Part shown: positions 42,168 to 53,945 of the stretch, piece by piece
Layout: the number at the start of each line of letters is the position of its first letter
Numbering within the stretch: the stretch's first letter is position 1
Assembly (NCBI GenBank): GCA_014607495.2
Contig: CP053159.1
Location: forward strand, 8,687,501 to 8,751,500
DNA: 64,000 nucleotides
DNA from: Carposina sasakii
Lineage: Eukaryota; Arthropoda; Insecta; Lepidoptera; Carposinidae
Reading direction: 5' to 3'
Notes under the pieces: generated by a model
What the model saw: only the letters and a program-made list of their open reading frames with translations
Database searches by the model: none
Told to the model about the DNA's origin: nothing
Made by a program: the position numbers and the translations under genes

Positions 42168-43389
42168 TCTATGCTTTCTGCTTCTACCTCGAAAAATGAA
42201 CGAAAACACCTAGAGTAAAGTTTCAGAATCGATCAATATAATTCCCGCTCACACAATAATTTTTTTGCTGTATACAAATACATCATACGTGAAGTTTACG
42301 CGATGCACTAATTACTGCACTAATTTTAGCCAGTTCTTTAGAATTTTAGACCGAATTAGTACTAATACAAACGTAAGCTAAAACATCACTACCTGGGACC
42401 TTCGGCAGCTTATGGATTAATTAATTAGATACCTTTTCTGGCCGCGTAAAGGTGTGACTCGTTATGTATTGCATAAACCCTAGAGGTTTTTTATACATAA
42501 TAGTAAAAATAAACTGCATTGTATCAAGTGTAATGAAAAAAATAAATTAAAAAAAAAAAACTTATATGGGTATCTAGAATCTATAGTCACTTCATCTGAA
42601 AATTATACGGCATAGAATTTTAAATTTACCTATAGAATCGAATTATGTTTGTGACACGAGAATTTTATATATTAGATAATGATATTCTATATAAAGTATG
42701 CACTAACCTTTACAAAGTAGTATCAGGACTAGGAAAACGGCGCGAGTATGCGCACGAGCAGCCCTCATGTTGCAAGCTTCGATACAGCAACACAAGGCGA
42801 TCTGCTCCGACGCACGTTGCTGCTACACTACTCGATCACCGCACACCCGACTCTGTAACAAATAGATTGATGAAACATTCCAGCGGGAGACAGAAAACAT
42901 ATTACATATATGTTCATATACAAGATGTAGTAAAAAGGGGTATGTAAAGAAAAATGGTGGTAATGAAATTGTGCTAATGTGCAAGTTGTGCTAATTCACG
43001 ATGCTTATTGCTCACACCTTTAGTAATTTCATTTCATAATCTCTCATCGCGTTTGTAGGGTTTCAATGTTTATGCCAAAGTAATTTAGCTATAAACAAGA
43101 CACAATGTAGCGAACTCTTCCTCGTTTTATATCCTACTATTAGGTAAACCTGAAGAGAGATTCACGAGGAACTATAATTTCGGGCTACCTGTAGTACAAA
43201 ATCAAAGAATTTTATTAAGTTAGTTCATAACATGTTCAATATATAGGTATATATTTTTGGCTAATGAAAATGAGTTCTAGGCAAAAATGTACCACCTTAG
43301 GCCGCATCTTAATGGCGGTGGCGATGGCGGGACGATGGTGGTCAAATGTTTGCCTATCTAATTGTAAAAAAAATATACCTATTAATTCA
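42168..43389. other. AT-rich stretch, nothing recognised
   Basis: A 100-codon frame at 42645-42947 has no domain. ACAAGATGTAGTAAAAAGGG near 42920 resembles one end of the CAGGGTGTAACA MITE type. Confidence 0.45.
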
Positions 43390-43560
43390 TATAACTACAC
43401 AAGGTAATGCAATGTGCATGGGACAGCTAAAACTGCAAGATCATAAAGGAGAACGACAGCCACGTATAGCATTGCGGAGACAGGTGTAAACGATCAGTGA
43501 CTCTTAGACATGCATGGAAGGAGATTTAGCTGATGTATTCTAGTAAAGCCTAAGAAATAT
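43390..43560 (+). repeat. CCCGAAATGGGGTAG family, copy 3
   Basis: ATGGGACAGCTAAAACTGCA, ACGACAGCCACGTATAGCAT, GCGGAGACAGGTGTAAACGA and GATTTAGCTGATGTATTCTA align with the copies at 5.1 and 47.1 kb. Confidence 0.55.
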
Positions 43561-45259
43561 GGGAAAATTCATTAATGCTACTACCGAGCATAATTTCGAA
43601 ACCCTATCTAAGCTCATTGGTCAGTTTGTCTGGCTATTCTGCCAGCCCGTCCGGCCTTTCAATATATGTATAGGTATTCTCAATATTTTGAAGTAATAAT
43701 TCATATTCATAGGATCAAAACCCAGACAAAGTCTAAATCATTCTAAATCCGATTTTAAGATCTTAGCGAGTATCTTGTACACACGATTATATATTGTAAC
43801 AAACACAAAAACTTTAGCCAAATATGCCAATGTAGGTACTACCAAAGCCGTAAGCGCCATTAGATACAAACCACAAACTATTCCGAACCGACTCTAAACA
43901 AGATCTTGGAAACGCCCACAACATTGTTTAACATAAACCCCTCATACGTATAAATATATAAGTATAAATATTGGTCAATTTACAGCCGCCGAAGAATCCT
44001 TAACCTTCCTTAATGGGGTAAAAGCGATCCCCACATCTGCTATAGGGGTAAAGTTAAATAAAACGTCGGTGCGAGCTTAATTGGGCTTTTTACAAACATT
44101 AATCAAGTGTTACATTTGTGGGGGAGAATTTTTATGTCCGTGAGTGAGCCGCGATAGCCGTGACGGATGTGCCGCGGCCGAGGGTCGGCCGACCTGATGC
44201 ATTCATCAGACCAGGATTTGTTCTGACAGTCAGTGGCGACAACGGCGACGTACACGAAATATCTGCCCGCCATGTTTATTTTTAAACGACCGGCGACTTC
44301 GAATGTATATTTGAACTGTCTTAAAAGGTCTAGGTATCTGAAAATTATACTATATTGATTAGTCGCTAGTTCGAGAGTCGTTGATACAATAGATAGAGAA
44401 ATTCATTCTAGCAGAATATAAATAATGTCAATTTTAGATGTGTGTTACCGTGAGTGTGCAGCGGTGCCTATGTCTAGTGGCCCGGTAGTCCAGCGGCAAG
44501 AATGGGGTTATCCAAAGGAATTTAATGTTAGGTTAAAAAAAACAGTATTCATGGTGTCCTGGTCTTACCAGAGACGCCTTTACCTATACGTATTTAGGTG
44601 AAATTATTTAGGTCTTATATATTGTTAACTACAGAAACTGTATAGCCTAATGGAACAAATTGTAATTATTTAGATATTAATTAACTTATTAATCTTTTAT
44701 TATCCGTATATTTAAACTTATTTATTTACCAGTAAAATATCAATAAGTAATATTAAGTATTAATAGTATAATATTATTTCTAGTTGTAAATATTCATTAC
44801 ATCTACCCAATTTCGCAGTTTAGCAGCTCACATTTATTGGGTAGGTCTAGGTTGAGATTTAATTTATTACATTTAATTAATGTAAGGAATATTACATTTA
44901 TTCCTCGACAAATTTGGATTTCCGGTAAATAAGAAATATAGTAAACTAATATCCCTTTGTCCTAGACGTATTTAGGTATACATTTATTATTAAATTAGAT
45001 ATTGTACATACGCCATTTCATTCGTTGCATAATGCATCACCTTCATCTTCGGGTGGTCTGTAATAAAAACGGCGGCATGCGCCGTGCGTGTAAAAATAAG
45101 TTATAATAACATGCGTACACGCATACCATGAATCATATACGAAGGGGAGTTGTGATTGTCAATATAGTCAGTGTCAGTATGCCATTCTATTTACCTGAAC
45201 TACTTCATCAGTTTGAATGAGAATGATTGTTATAGAGATAGAGTTGACGTTGTAGAAGG
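43561..45259. other. stretch without recognised genes; CpG-rich patch
   Basis: Mostly AT-rich. A GC- and CpG-rich patch at 44145-44290 (GCCGCGATAGCCGTGACGGA, CCGCGGCCGAGGGTCGGCCG) contains the arthropod initiator word TCAGT at about 44230 in GACAGTCAGTGGCGAC. It could be a TATA-less promoter. No exon is recognisable after it. Confidence 0.35.
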
Positions 45260-45370
45260 ACAAAGATTTGCCCACATGCGTAGAGTAAGCGAAAGAGGTG
45301 TGTCAGGACCTTAGCTCTGCCTACCCCTTCGGGAAAAAGACGTGATTTTACATCCTTATGTATGTATCTA
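45260..45370 (-). repeat. CATACATA-tailed repeat, diverged inverted copy
   Basis: GTCAGGACCTTAGCTCTGCC, TACCCCTTCGGGAAAAAGAC and GTGATTTTACATCCTTATGT read in reverse match the family at 23643 and 53849. Confidence 0.55.
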
Positions 45371-46095
45371 CTTGCGAAATACGCTAAATTCATATGGAAA
45401 TGCAAAAAAGGAAAGTCATCACTAAACTTCGAAAATCGCTCGATCAATGTTAGTGTACTAAAAAGTATTCTCTAGATCCCCACAAAAACTGGAAGCGACC
45501 AAAATTTCTAAATTTTGCGCATTTATAGTCACAGGCATTGTATAAAAAAGGTTATTACAACATCTCTTTGCGTGTGCTCCATGACGCACACCCTGCAACT
45601 GTAACGTCGCGGTTTGTAATCTAAACAAAGCATCCGTGCCAGCTTCCGACACATCATGGAATTCCTTGTAATCAAATTATTATATTATTATTTTTATAAA
45701 TATAGATTACAGGTGCCTTTCCAAGAACACACTACGTGGTTATATGAGCATGCAGCTTTATATTTTGTTGGTTAACTAAGGTCTACAACAGTTATAAATT
45801 ATATGGCATTGGTTTTTAGATCTTATGTAGGTTATCTTATACATATGAAATTATTTGTCCTGATTGACTGACGGATCAACGGACAGCCGTGTACCTACTA
45901 AGTATGACGTAGGCATCCGATAAAAAAGGATATCCTGAAACTCCCACGGGAATTGGAGAAACGGGGATTCTACAGTTTACGCAAACGAAGTCGTGGGCGT
46001 CGGAATAAGCCCCGAAACTACTGGACCTATTTGATAAATTGTTTCGCCATTACAAACCTAAGTTATACCTGATGGACATTGGACATAGGCTGCCT
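45371..46095. other. AT-rich stretch with a Helitron-like scrap
   Basis: At about 45935-46010, CCTGAAACTCCCACGGGAAT and ACGAAGTCGTGGGCGTCGG resemble the 3' region of the Helitron-like repeat. No gene. Confidence 0.45.
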
Positions 46096-46344
46096 TTTTT
46101 ATTTATTTTTTATTTTTACACACTACACAACACATTAACCTAGTCCCACACTAAGATCCCTAAGGTCTTGTGTCGTGGGTACTAAGTAACGGTATATATA
46201 TATACATAGATAAGTATAGAAACATCCATGACTCGGAAACAAACATCAATATTCATCATATCAATGTTTGCACCTACCGGGATTCGAACCCGGGACCTAT
46301 GGCGTCGCAGGCAGGGTCACTACCTACTAGACCAATCGGCTGGC
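46096..46344 (-). mobile_element. tRNA-headed SINE (GATTGGTGTA family), inverted copy
   Basis: Reverse reading gives GCCGATTGGTCTAGTAGGTA (A box region), GGGTTCGAATCCCGGTAGGT (B box), GTTTCCGAGTCATGGATGTT, ACCCACGACACAAGACCTTA and GTGTTGTGTAGTGTG. It is nearly full length compared with 31568-31812. Confidence 0.8.
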
Positions 46345-47034
46345 TTTTATTCCGGGATACTTTAATTATTCGTTATCCGGTCATTTGTCACGACTATAAA
46401 AAGGAAATAGATTTGCCTAGGTACCTACCTCACGTAAGCTCATCTACAAGTAATTTTAAAAGGCTAGCAAAGGATAGATAGATAGAACAATGAGTATTGG
46501 ACACTATATTACAATCAATTTATCTAATGCTAAGATAACTCAAGCAAGGGTGCTACGAGTACGAGTTGATATATCTCTATTATAACGTCAAGACAATCAT
46601 AATAACAATCTCACAGGTTAACACATCAGCAGCATTCATCACGAATAAAACCAAACATCAAAGGGCTCACTAACCCAATATTAATGTCTTCACATCGGAT
46701 AAAAAATCTCCGCGCATACTAATGAAAAATAATTTGTGTGCAGACAGCGAACATTAATTTTAATAAATAATAAGGTGAGTTTGCACGGTAGTACATAAAT
46801 CCGGGTAGCTGTGAGACGTCACAATAGTAATATATTAGGACAAATGTTATTACAAGCTCGTCTTGTTATTTTTATGCGTTCCTGACTGCGAGGGGCGCGT
46901 GTTCCGTCGTGGTGCGTGCCAGCGCCACGCAGCGGTTGGTTAACTTGTGACATTTGATAGGACGGCCGAGACAGTCAAGGTTGGATGGAAGAAGGTACAT
47001 TATAGCGAAATATTGGTGTCTATCCCTAGACTAC
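46345..47034. other. stretch without recognised genes
   Basis: A CpG-rich patch at 46890-46970 holds GTGGTGCGTGCCAGCGCCAC, an imperfect inverted repeat. No exon recognised. Confidence 0.4.
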
Positions 47035-47470
47035 GTACAGACATACATATATACATCATGGCTGTGATCCCGAAATGGGGTAGTTAGAAGTGCAGGATCT
47101 TAAAAGAGCTCTAAGAGCCACTTTAAGTTTAGCGGGGATAGCTGTAAATGATCAGTGACATGTAGCTAGCCTATCACCTGAGAGAATGCCTCTTTTAAGT
47201 TCCTTCAAATCAAATCAAATATTCTTTATTTGTGGATCATAGGTAAATTATAAGGTGTTCGGTACATGAAAAAGTATCTCTATGTCCTACCCATGGGCGT
47301 ACAAAATTGTTAAATTCCAAATAAAATTCTAATACAATAATAAATCAAATCAATGATAAATGTCACAAATTATTTTATGGTCCCAAATAACAAAGTCAAC
47401 TCTTACGACATGCGCAGAATGAGATGCAGCTGATGTATTCTAGTGAATTCTCGCATCAGCACAGTACTCG
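47035..47470 (+). repeat. CCCGAAATGGGGTAG family, copy split by a LINE tail
   Basis: Left half 47035-47205 (CATGGCTGTGATCCCGAAAT, GCGGGGATAGCTGTAAATGA) and right half 47393-47470 (TCAACTCTTACGACATGCGC, GATGCAGCTGATGTATTCTA) are contiguous in the copy at 5035-5215. The interruption is a separate insertion. Confidence 0.65.
47205..47393 (-). mobile_element. LINE 3' fragment inserted antisense
   Basis: (AAATC)n then AATATTCTTTATTTGTGGAT is an inverted LINE tail with a pentanucleotide repeat. Body words include CCTACCCATGGGCGTACAAA. 5' truncated. It splits the repeat around it. Confidence 0.55.
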
Positions 47471-48254
47471 ACTACGTACAAATTATTGATGACATTGCAA
47501 GACATGCAACTGTACATACCTGAGTACTAGAATACTGAATTTTTGAAAATCGCCTTAATGACGTTTGTGGCGAGATCGTGGCCTCAGAAGACTCGATGGT
47601 GAGCGTCAGGACCGCGGGACCATTGTATGAAATATCTGTCCAGATGGCTTAAAAAATTAGTACCTTTGTGCTACTAATTGGTACCTTTACTCTTAATATT
47701 AGTACCTAAATGGTTTTTAAGTTTACATTTTTAAAGTGGTCACACCATCCAGACGTCCCCATATTGAACTTACAAGGATCCCTGCCACCTATTTTTCCGC
47801 TGTGATTTTTTAAACAGGTACAATAATAAAAGAAAACATTCCGGGTAATTGGGGGATCAAACTTAATAATAAAATTATCAGTTAATATTTCAAGGAAGAA
47901 CGTAGGTACCTAAGGAGAACCTTCAAGAACTTCATGAAGGTTCTTCATATGATTGAATAGTAAACATTGAAAGTTGACCGAAAACAGAAGTTTAATTGAC
48001 GTAATTTTATGGTAAAATAAATATATCTGCTATGTATTTAACTGAAAATTGTAGGTGGGTACTAGTTTCTAGTAGGTAGGTAAGATATTTTTACAGAACT
48101 ATAGATACACGCTGAATTTGCTTGTACTAGTACCAACGTTTAGTTTCATGTTCCGTACTAATACATACGAGTACATACGAGTAGTAGGACTATATTGGAT
48201 TCAATCTTTGATATTGTGAAACACACGGTCGTGAGTAATGTTTTGTATATTTTT
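47471..48254. other. AT-rich stretch, nothing recognised
   Basis: No gene, RNA or repeat boundary recognised. Confidence 0.5.
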
Positions 48255-48345
48255 TAGGGTTCCGTACCTCGAAAAAAAAAGCATTATAGGATCACTTTGT
48301 TCGTTCGTCTGTCTGTCTGTCTGTCAAGACCCTTTTTATCTGAAA
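48255..48345 (+). repeat. GGGTTCCGTACC repeat, 5' fragment
   Basis: TTTTAGGGTTCCGTACCTCG, CATTATAGGATCACTTTGTT and the (CTGT)n run are the same family as 38716-39180, truncated after about 90 bp. Confidence 0.6.
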
Positions 48346-48425
48346 CGCGTGGAGGTATCAGGCTGAAAATATCAAGGATACGAGTATGTATGAAGCGCGA
48401 TGATAATAACACAATAATAATAGAA

Positions 48426-48692
48426 TATGGGTCATCATCATCATCATCATCAGCAGCCTATTGCAGTCCACTGCTGGACGTAGGCCTCCCCCAGGGCACG
48501 CCACAATACTGCCATGGGGGGTATTTGCCCATAGTCACCACGCTGGGCAGGCGGGTTGGTGACCGCAGTTTGTATTTTGGACTATATTGTCAACACGGGA
48601 GCCACCTCCCGGAAACCCTTAATCGCCTCGTACGATACCCACGGGCAGACATGGGGTGGTACGAATTCTACTCTGCCGGCACCACGCGGCCA
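48426..48692 (-). mobile_element. SINE-like unit with (TGATGA)n tail, copy 4
   Basis: In reverse it starts GGCCGCGTGGTGCCGGCAGA and runs CCCGTGGGTATCGTACGAGG, CGATTAAGGGTTTCCGGGAG and CACCAACCCGCCTGCCCAGC. It ends CCAGCAGTGGACTGCAATAG plus GCTGATGATGATGATGATGA. It is the best-preserved copy in the window. An ORF across it (48297-48707 plus) is a chance frame. Confidence 0.75.
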
Positions 48693-49410
48693 TGTACCTA
48701 TTATTGATTATTTAAAATGATATCGACAGGAACATCGAATATCCATCTACCGTTGCACTCATCAACTGCGAGCTACATTATCCGTAAATATCCGTACTAT
48801 ATTATACCTACGTGTAGTTCTTTATTGTATGAAAGTTTAAACATAAGATAAAATTATTTTTATACTTATAATAAGTTGTATTTATATAATTCTGTACATA
48901 CATAAATGAATATTAAACTAAATTGTAAATTGAACAGACATTTAAGAGCTTTTTAATTCGGCACCTGTAGCTCTGGAACTAAGTATAATTATTATTTTTC
49001 TATTCAGATAGCTGAAATCGCAATCTCAAAAATGTTTATTTACCTGTAGTAAAGTCGGATTAACATAACTGCGAGGTGTAAAGTAATATTTTACGTGGGT
49101 ATGTCTCAGTTTAATGTATGCTCAAACTATCATGATGAATTTTTCTTAATATCTAATACCGAAAAAGCTCCATATTTTCCGCGATCTATGCGAATGCAGC
49201 CGCTAGTGTTTTCATATTACTTAATAGCAACCCATCAAAGATTATAATTTCCAAAGGCGACCCATGACTGTCTTAACAATCCCTTAGACATCAAAGGGCC
49301 TGTCACTGAGCGCTATTAACTCCTCATTACTAATAATTTATACACACTAAGTTACTATGATTATCTGATATGTAATCCAATGTAAGATTATTTTGTTAAT
49401 ATGTTACTTA
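48693..49410. other. AT-rich stretch, nothing recognised
   Basis: No gene, RNA or repeat boundary recognised. Confidence 0.5.
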
Positions 49411-49680
49411 GTTTTGACTGTGTCGCTGGGAGCTTTCTTGCTATTTCTTCTTCCAAGCAATGACAATTCACTGAAATAGTGTAACAGTAATAGTATAGTC
49501 ATGCGGTGTGTCAGACCTAATGTTGGTTTTGCCATAAAGGAGAACTGTCTAGCAGTTCTCCTGGATTTCGTCTTTAGGCGACCTTAACTCTTATTAGCTT
49601 AAGTTGGTGATTCGGGGCTTAATAGCCACCAACGTGGTGGTGGCACCTTGGGGTGGTGACCGTTGTCAAAGCAAAAGCTC
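49411..49680 (+). repeat. GTTTTGACTGTGTCGCTG repeat, copy 1, with 9-bp hairpin
   Basis: Shares GTTTTGA.TGTG..GCTG, CACTG.AATAGTGT.AACA, TAATAG and CCTGGATTTCGTCTTTA with 55000-55145. It contains the hairpin GGAGAACTG/CAGTTCTCC (49539-49561). The 3' part (ACCAACGTGGTGGTGGCACC) is absent from the second copy. Unknown family. Confidence 0.55.
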
Positions 49681-49941
49681 TGCGATTTAATTTTTTAGGT
49701 TGTTTAAATTCACCTCCTTTTTTGTTTGGTAGCGGTTTCATTTTGGAGTGCGAACATAGAAAGTAACATATAAAAAGACCATCGACAAACGACGAATAAA
49801 TGGTTTGTTTTTTTTTTATTTTAATATTAATTTGACATGGGACGCAGTTTACAAAGTACCTACTGAAGACTACTAAGGACTATTAGGATTTTGGCGTATG
49901 GAAAAATACCGCAAGCAATAGTTAACAATACATGTTAGATA

Positions 49942-50780
49942 TGTCGTGGCCATATTGTAAAATTGATCATTTCATGAAATGGTCGAGCATTTCATGAAGT
50001 GGTCGCATTTCATGAAGTGGCCAATTCAATTTGACCAGATCGTTAAATCGTCTACATTTCACGATTTTGTCATCCACGTTTGGCCAAATCGTATTAACAG
50101 GGTGTCCATAAAATCCGAATGTGGTAAGAGCTTATATAAATAATATATATACCGTACACCATATATGAGTATACCATAAGGTATGATGGTATGATTTTTT
50201 TTGCTATTATTTATGTGATATTTTCACAATATAATATTTAAAAACATAAAAGACTTTACAAAAGCGATTCGCATCTGGCACATCGCCGGACGCTGCCTGG
50301 GCACGCTCGCTCCGCTCTCTCGGCTCGTGCGTCATTTGTCATAGTCTAACCTAACCTAACCTATCGTAATCTAAGGTTTTTGTTTAACAATATTATTATA
50401 AACCACCATTAAGTCTAATATACATTATACAATATAACACACTATCCGTGAACTTCTTCTGCATAGTCACCCTACTCTCTTTAATTTGTTTTATAACCTA
50501 AAAAGAAAAATCCGCCATCTTCACACATAAATAAAACGCGCGCAGCGCCTCTACCGGTGATTCATGTAACTATTTTACGATATGATCAATAATCTTGACC
50601 ACTTTATGAAATGATCGGGCGTTTAGTTGCCCATATCGAGAAACGATTTTTAATCATCGATCTGCCCAAACCATATCATGATGTGGCCAATAGACAGTTG
50701 AACTTTTCATGAAATGCGACCATTTCATGAAATGCTCGACCATTTCATGAAATGATCAATTCTACGATATGGCCACGACA
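49942..50780 (+). mobile_element. 839-bp palindromic-box element, copy 1
   Basis: Ends TGTCGTGGCCATAT and ATATGGCCACGACA, flanked by GATA on both sides (49938-49941 and 50781-50784). Inside each end are three boxes related to the perfect palindrome CATTTCATGAAATG, about 20 bp apart. The interior has a CpG-rich part (GGCACATCGCCGGACGCTGC) and CCTAACCTAACCTAACC, a short telomere-like run. No coding capacity. TG...CA ends with a 4-bp duplication resemble Ginger- or Sola-type DNA transposons, but I cannot assign it. Confidence 0.9.
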
Positions 50781-50869
50781 GATACATTAGCAAGATATTT
50801 TTTTTTAAATAAGAAAAAATGCTTGGTCTTTATTGATGGATGAGGGATTTGAATTCTACATCCTACTAG

Positions 50870-51080
50870 AGTTTATAAGTATGAATGGATCGATGTTTGT
50901 TACTCTTTCACGTAAAAACGGCTGGACCAATTTTAATAAAATTTAGTATGGAGTTAGCTGATACCCTGGATTAACACATTACTAGTCTTTTTATCTCGGA
51001 AAAATATTTTAACCAGGATAATTTCGACATTTTGTTTTTTCTGCAGTCCACGCGGACGGAGTCGCGGGCGTCCACTAGTA
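50870..51080 (+). repeat. Helitron-like fragment with 3' terminus
   Basis: TGTTTGTTACTCTTTCACGT, AAAAACGGCTGGACCAATTT and ACCCTGGATTAACACATTAC lead to the GC-rich end GCGGACGGAGTCGCGGGCGT plus CCACTAGT. Ending in CTAGT after a hairpin-capable sequence fits Helitron 3' ends. Confidence 0.6.
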
Positions 51081-52289
51081 ACATTTATTTATTTAAGTTG
51101 GCATCAAACAAGGATACCTACGTTCTGTGTAGGTATATGTTGGATGGTATGTTGTCTACCCAATCCATTTCTATTGCATACTTGATTAAGCCATCGTTTA
51201 ATCTGTACAGTCTCTATAATGTAACTTGAGTAGCTGTCATGTTTGTCAGTCCTAACAAGATTAATTCATTACACGAATTAATATTAATTACATATGGAAT
51301 CTATCTGTAAAATGTGATATTTAAGTTGTTACTAGCAACCTCTGCTTCTTAGGTTTTCATAACGAACACATAAATGTGCGAAATAAAAACCTAATATCGC
51401 TCTGTCTTATTCTGTCTACTTCTACGAGTACATACAATTATAAGATAAGTATAGTCCTGACGAAACTCTACCGAGGAACGGGATGAATTAATAAATCTGA
51501 ATACAATACTAAGTTCCTAATATGGAAGCAGTGTATGTGTTCACAATCAATTCAGTAGAGGTCAATACCCAAAGCGAAGTAGAGTACAGTTGTGTAATTT
51601 ATCGTGACTTTTAATTTCATTACATTAACTGTGTGTTGTTAACTTAGAAACAAATTGGACGAGTTTAGAGCGTGGAAGTATGGTGAAGTAATTATTTTTT
51701 GTTAGGGTATTCGGTTTTAATGGAGCGCCGACATGTGGTCGATGGTCGGATTAGGGTGTAGACACATCGGAAAGGCCGCTGTCATATGCCACGACCTTTA
51801 CCTCTTAATGCCGAGCTTACCTATAGACCTTATGCTCGTAGTTCACTCCACCCCACATATTGAATTCGAGTAATGTATTCACACTTAATAATGTATTTAG
51901 TCCGAGTTGTAGTGTAAGGGTAAGTATAATTTAATTTATATTGCAGGAATAATCATTATGCTTACGTTGGTAGGTCATATTTTACATAACCACATTGAAA
52001 TTTCTTGTTATTTTAGTGTTATGAAAATGTAATTGTTGCAAAGCATAAAATGGCCTATTTTTAAACAGAAAAACTTCAACAAACAAAACTGAGAGCACTT
52101 CTAGGATTTCCAATATCGTAACAGCTCCGCCAATAGCACAGGCAACCGAATACAGACCAGGAAAAAACAAAACGTAACCATAATAGAACGCTGTATGCAT
52201 TCGACAACATACAAATTTTATTGTTACTGAAAAAACGTTTTGTTTTGGAATCGCGTGCCATCATTTTGAGTCCTGCAGATGTCAATTAT
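51081..52289. other. AT-rich stretch, nothing recognised
   Basis: Short minus frames at 51982-52285 show no domain. No RNA or repeat boundary recognised. Confidence 0.45.
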
Positions 52290-52425
52290 ACAATGCGGGG
52301 CGGGTTGGACCGTCCGACAGGCAATAAAAGCGCGCGCGCGTTCGTTCTCGATCACTTTGATCGGGCCGGATGTCACTGTCGTTCTACCCATTGCGAGGAC
52401 GTTTCCACCAATAAATAAAGTTTAA
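52290..52425 (+). promoter_or_regulatory. CpG-rich patch with ATAAAAG box (candidate promoter)
   Basis: GCGGGGCGGGTTGGACCGTC, then GGCAATAAAAGCGCGCGCGC at about 52320-52340, then CGATCACTTTGATCGGGCCG. An ATAAAAG box about 28 bases before a CACT word, in an isolated CpG-rich patch, is promoter-like. A 65-codon frame runs through it but has no recognisable domain. Confidence 0.25.
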
Positions 52426-53024
52426 TTTTAGAATAATTTGCAACAGATCTGCCAGCAACAGCGCCGATTCATAGCCCAATAAAGTCATCCTGCTGCATGT
52501 TTATGTGTCAATAAACATATGGGAAATATTGAAAATGTATTGCAGATGAAATTGATAAATTCGAAATATTTTTATTATAATCACAAGGTTATTTGCATAA
52601 GAATAATGACAGCCCTTGCTATACCCGTACAACCCATAGAGTGGGAAAACCCGAAGTTAGTAATTAGGTGCATAGCATTAGTAACAAATTGTTATTGGAT
52701 TCGAATAATTACAATGCCATAACCAGACTAATCCTTAGGGGCTTATTCTTATGTTAAATTCCGGGGGATTTCGAATTCGAAATTTCTAAAAATATTACGC
52801 CAGCTTGAGTTTGATAGCATAAACATGGTATAGGATTTGGTTGGTTTATACGAGTACATTGACGTTACTTGCTTACTTACTTATCTTTATACTTGGAAAA
52901 TTTTATATTCTTATAAACTTATAAATTATTCATGGCACTAAAATATTAAATAGAGTGTGCCATTTAATAACAATAATGTAGACCTGTATTCATACAATGT
53001 ATATAGGTACTTACTTACTATATA
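52426..53024. other. AT-rich stretch, nothing recognised
   Basis: No gene, RNA or repeat boundary recognised. Confidence 0.5.
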
Positions 53025-53028
53025 TACA

Positions 53029-53848
53029 TGTCGTGGCCATATCGTAGAATTGATCATTTCATGAAATGGTCGAGCATTTCATGAAATGGTCGCATTTCAT
53101 GAAAAGTTCAACTGTCTATTGGCCACATCATGATATGGTTTGGGCAGATCGATGATTAAAAATCGTTTCTCGATATGGGCAACTAAACGCCCGATCATTT
53201 TATGAAGTGGTCAAGATTATTGATCATATCGTAAAATAGTTACATGAATCACCGGTAGAGGCGCTGCGCGCGTTTTATTTATGTGTGAAGATGGCGGATT
53301 TTTCTTTTTAGGTTATAAAACAAATTAAAGAGAGTAGGGTGACTATGCAGAAGAAGTTCACGGATAGTGTGTTATATTGTATAATGTATATTAGACTTAA
53401 TGGTGGTTTATAATAATATTGTTAAACAAAAACCTTAGATTACGATAGGTTAGGTTAGGTTAGGTTAGACTATGACAAATGACGCACGAGCCGAGCGAGC
53501 GGAGCGAGCGTGCCCAGGCAGCGTCCGGCGATGTGCCAGATGCGAATCGCTTTTGTAGTCTTTTATGTTTTTAAATATTATATTGTGAAAATATCACATA
53601 AATAATAGCAAAAAAAATCATACCATCATACCTTATGGTATACTTATATATGGTGTAAGCTCTTACCACATTCGGATTTTATGGACACCCTGTTAATACG
53701 ATTTGGCCAAACGTGGATGACAAAATCGTGAAATGTAGACGATTTAACGATCTGGTCAAATTGAATTGGCCACTTCATGAAATGCGACCACTTCATGAAA
53801 TGCTCGACCATTTCATGAAATGATCAATTTAACAATATGGCCACGACA
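53029..53848 (-). mobile_element. palindromic-box element, copy 2 (inverted, 820 bp)
   Basis: Same ends and boxes as copy 1 but in opposite orientation, flanked by TACA on both sides (53025-53028 and 53849-53852). It carries GGTTAGGTTAGGTTAG inside and the same CpG-rich part. It lacks about 20 bp of the AT-rich centre of copy 1. It landed in the CATACA tail of the next repeat. Confidence 0.9.
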
Positions 53849-53945
53849 TACATACATACCTATATATAATACATACATATAATCACACCTCTATCCCTTA
53901 CGGGGTAGGCAGAGCACCAAGGGCCGATAGAACCACATGGTGCCA
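53849..53945 (+). repeat. CATACATA-tailed repeat, copy 2
   Basis: TACATACATACC, ATAATCACACCTCTATCCCT, TACGGGGTAGGCAGAGCACC and AGAACCACATGGTGCCACT match 23643-23745. Confidence 0.65.

Noticed and set aside
48297..48707. 136-codon plus frame
   Set aside because: It runs antisense through a SINE-like unit and a (TCA)n tail; the SSSSSS run comes from the microsatellite.
52221..52418. 65-codon ORF in the CpG-rich patch
   Set aside because: No domain or codon signature; more likely a promoter-like patch than coding.
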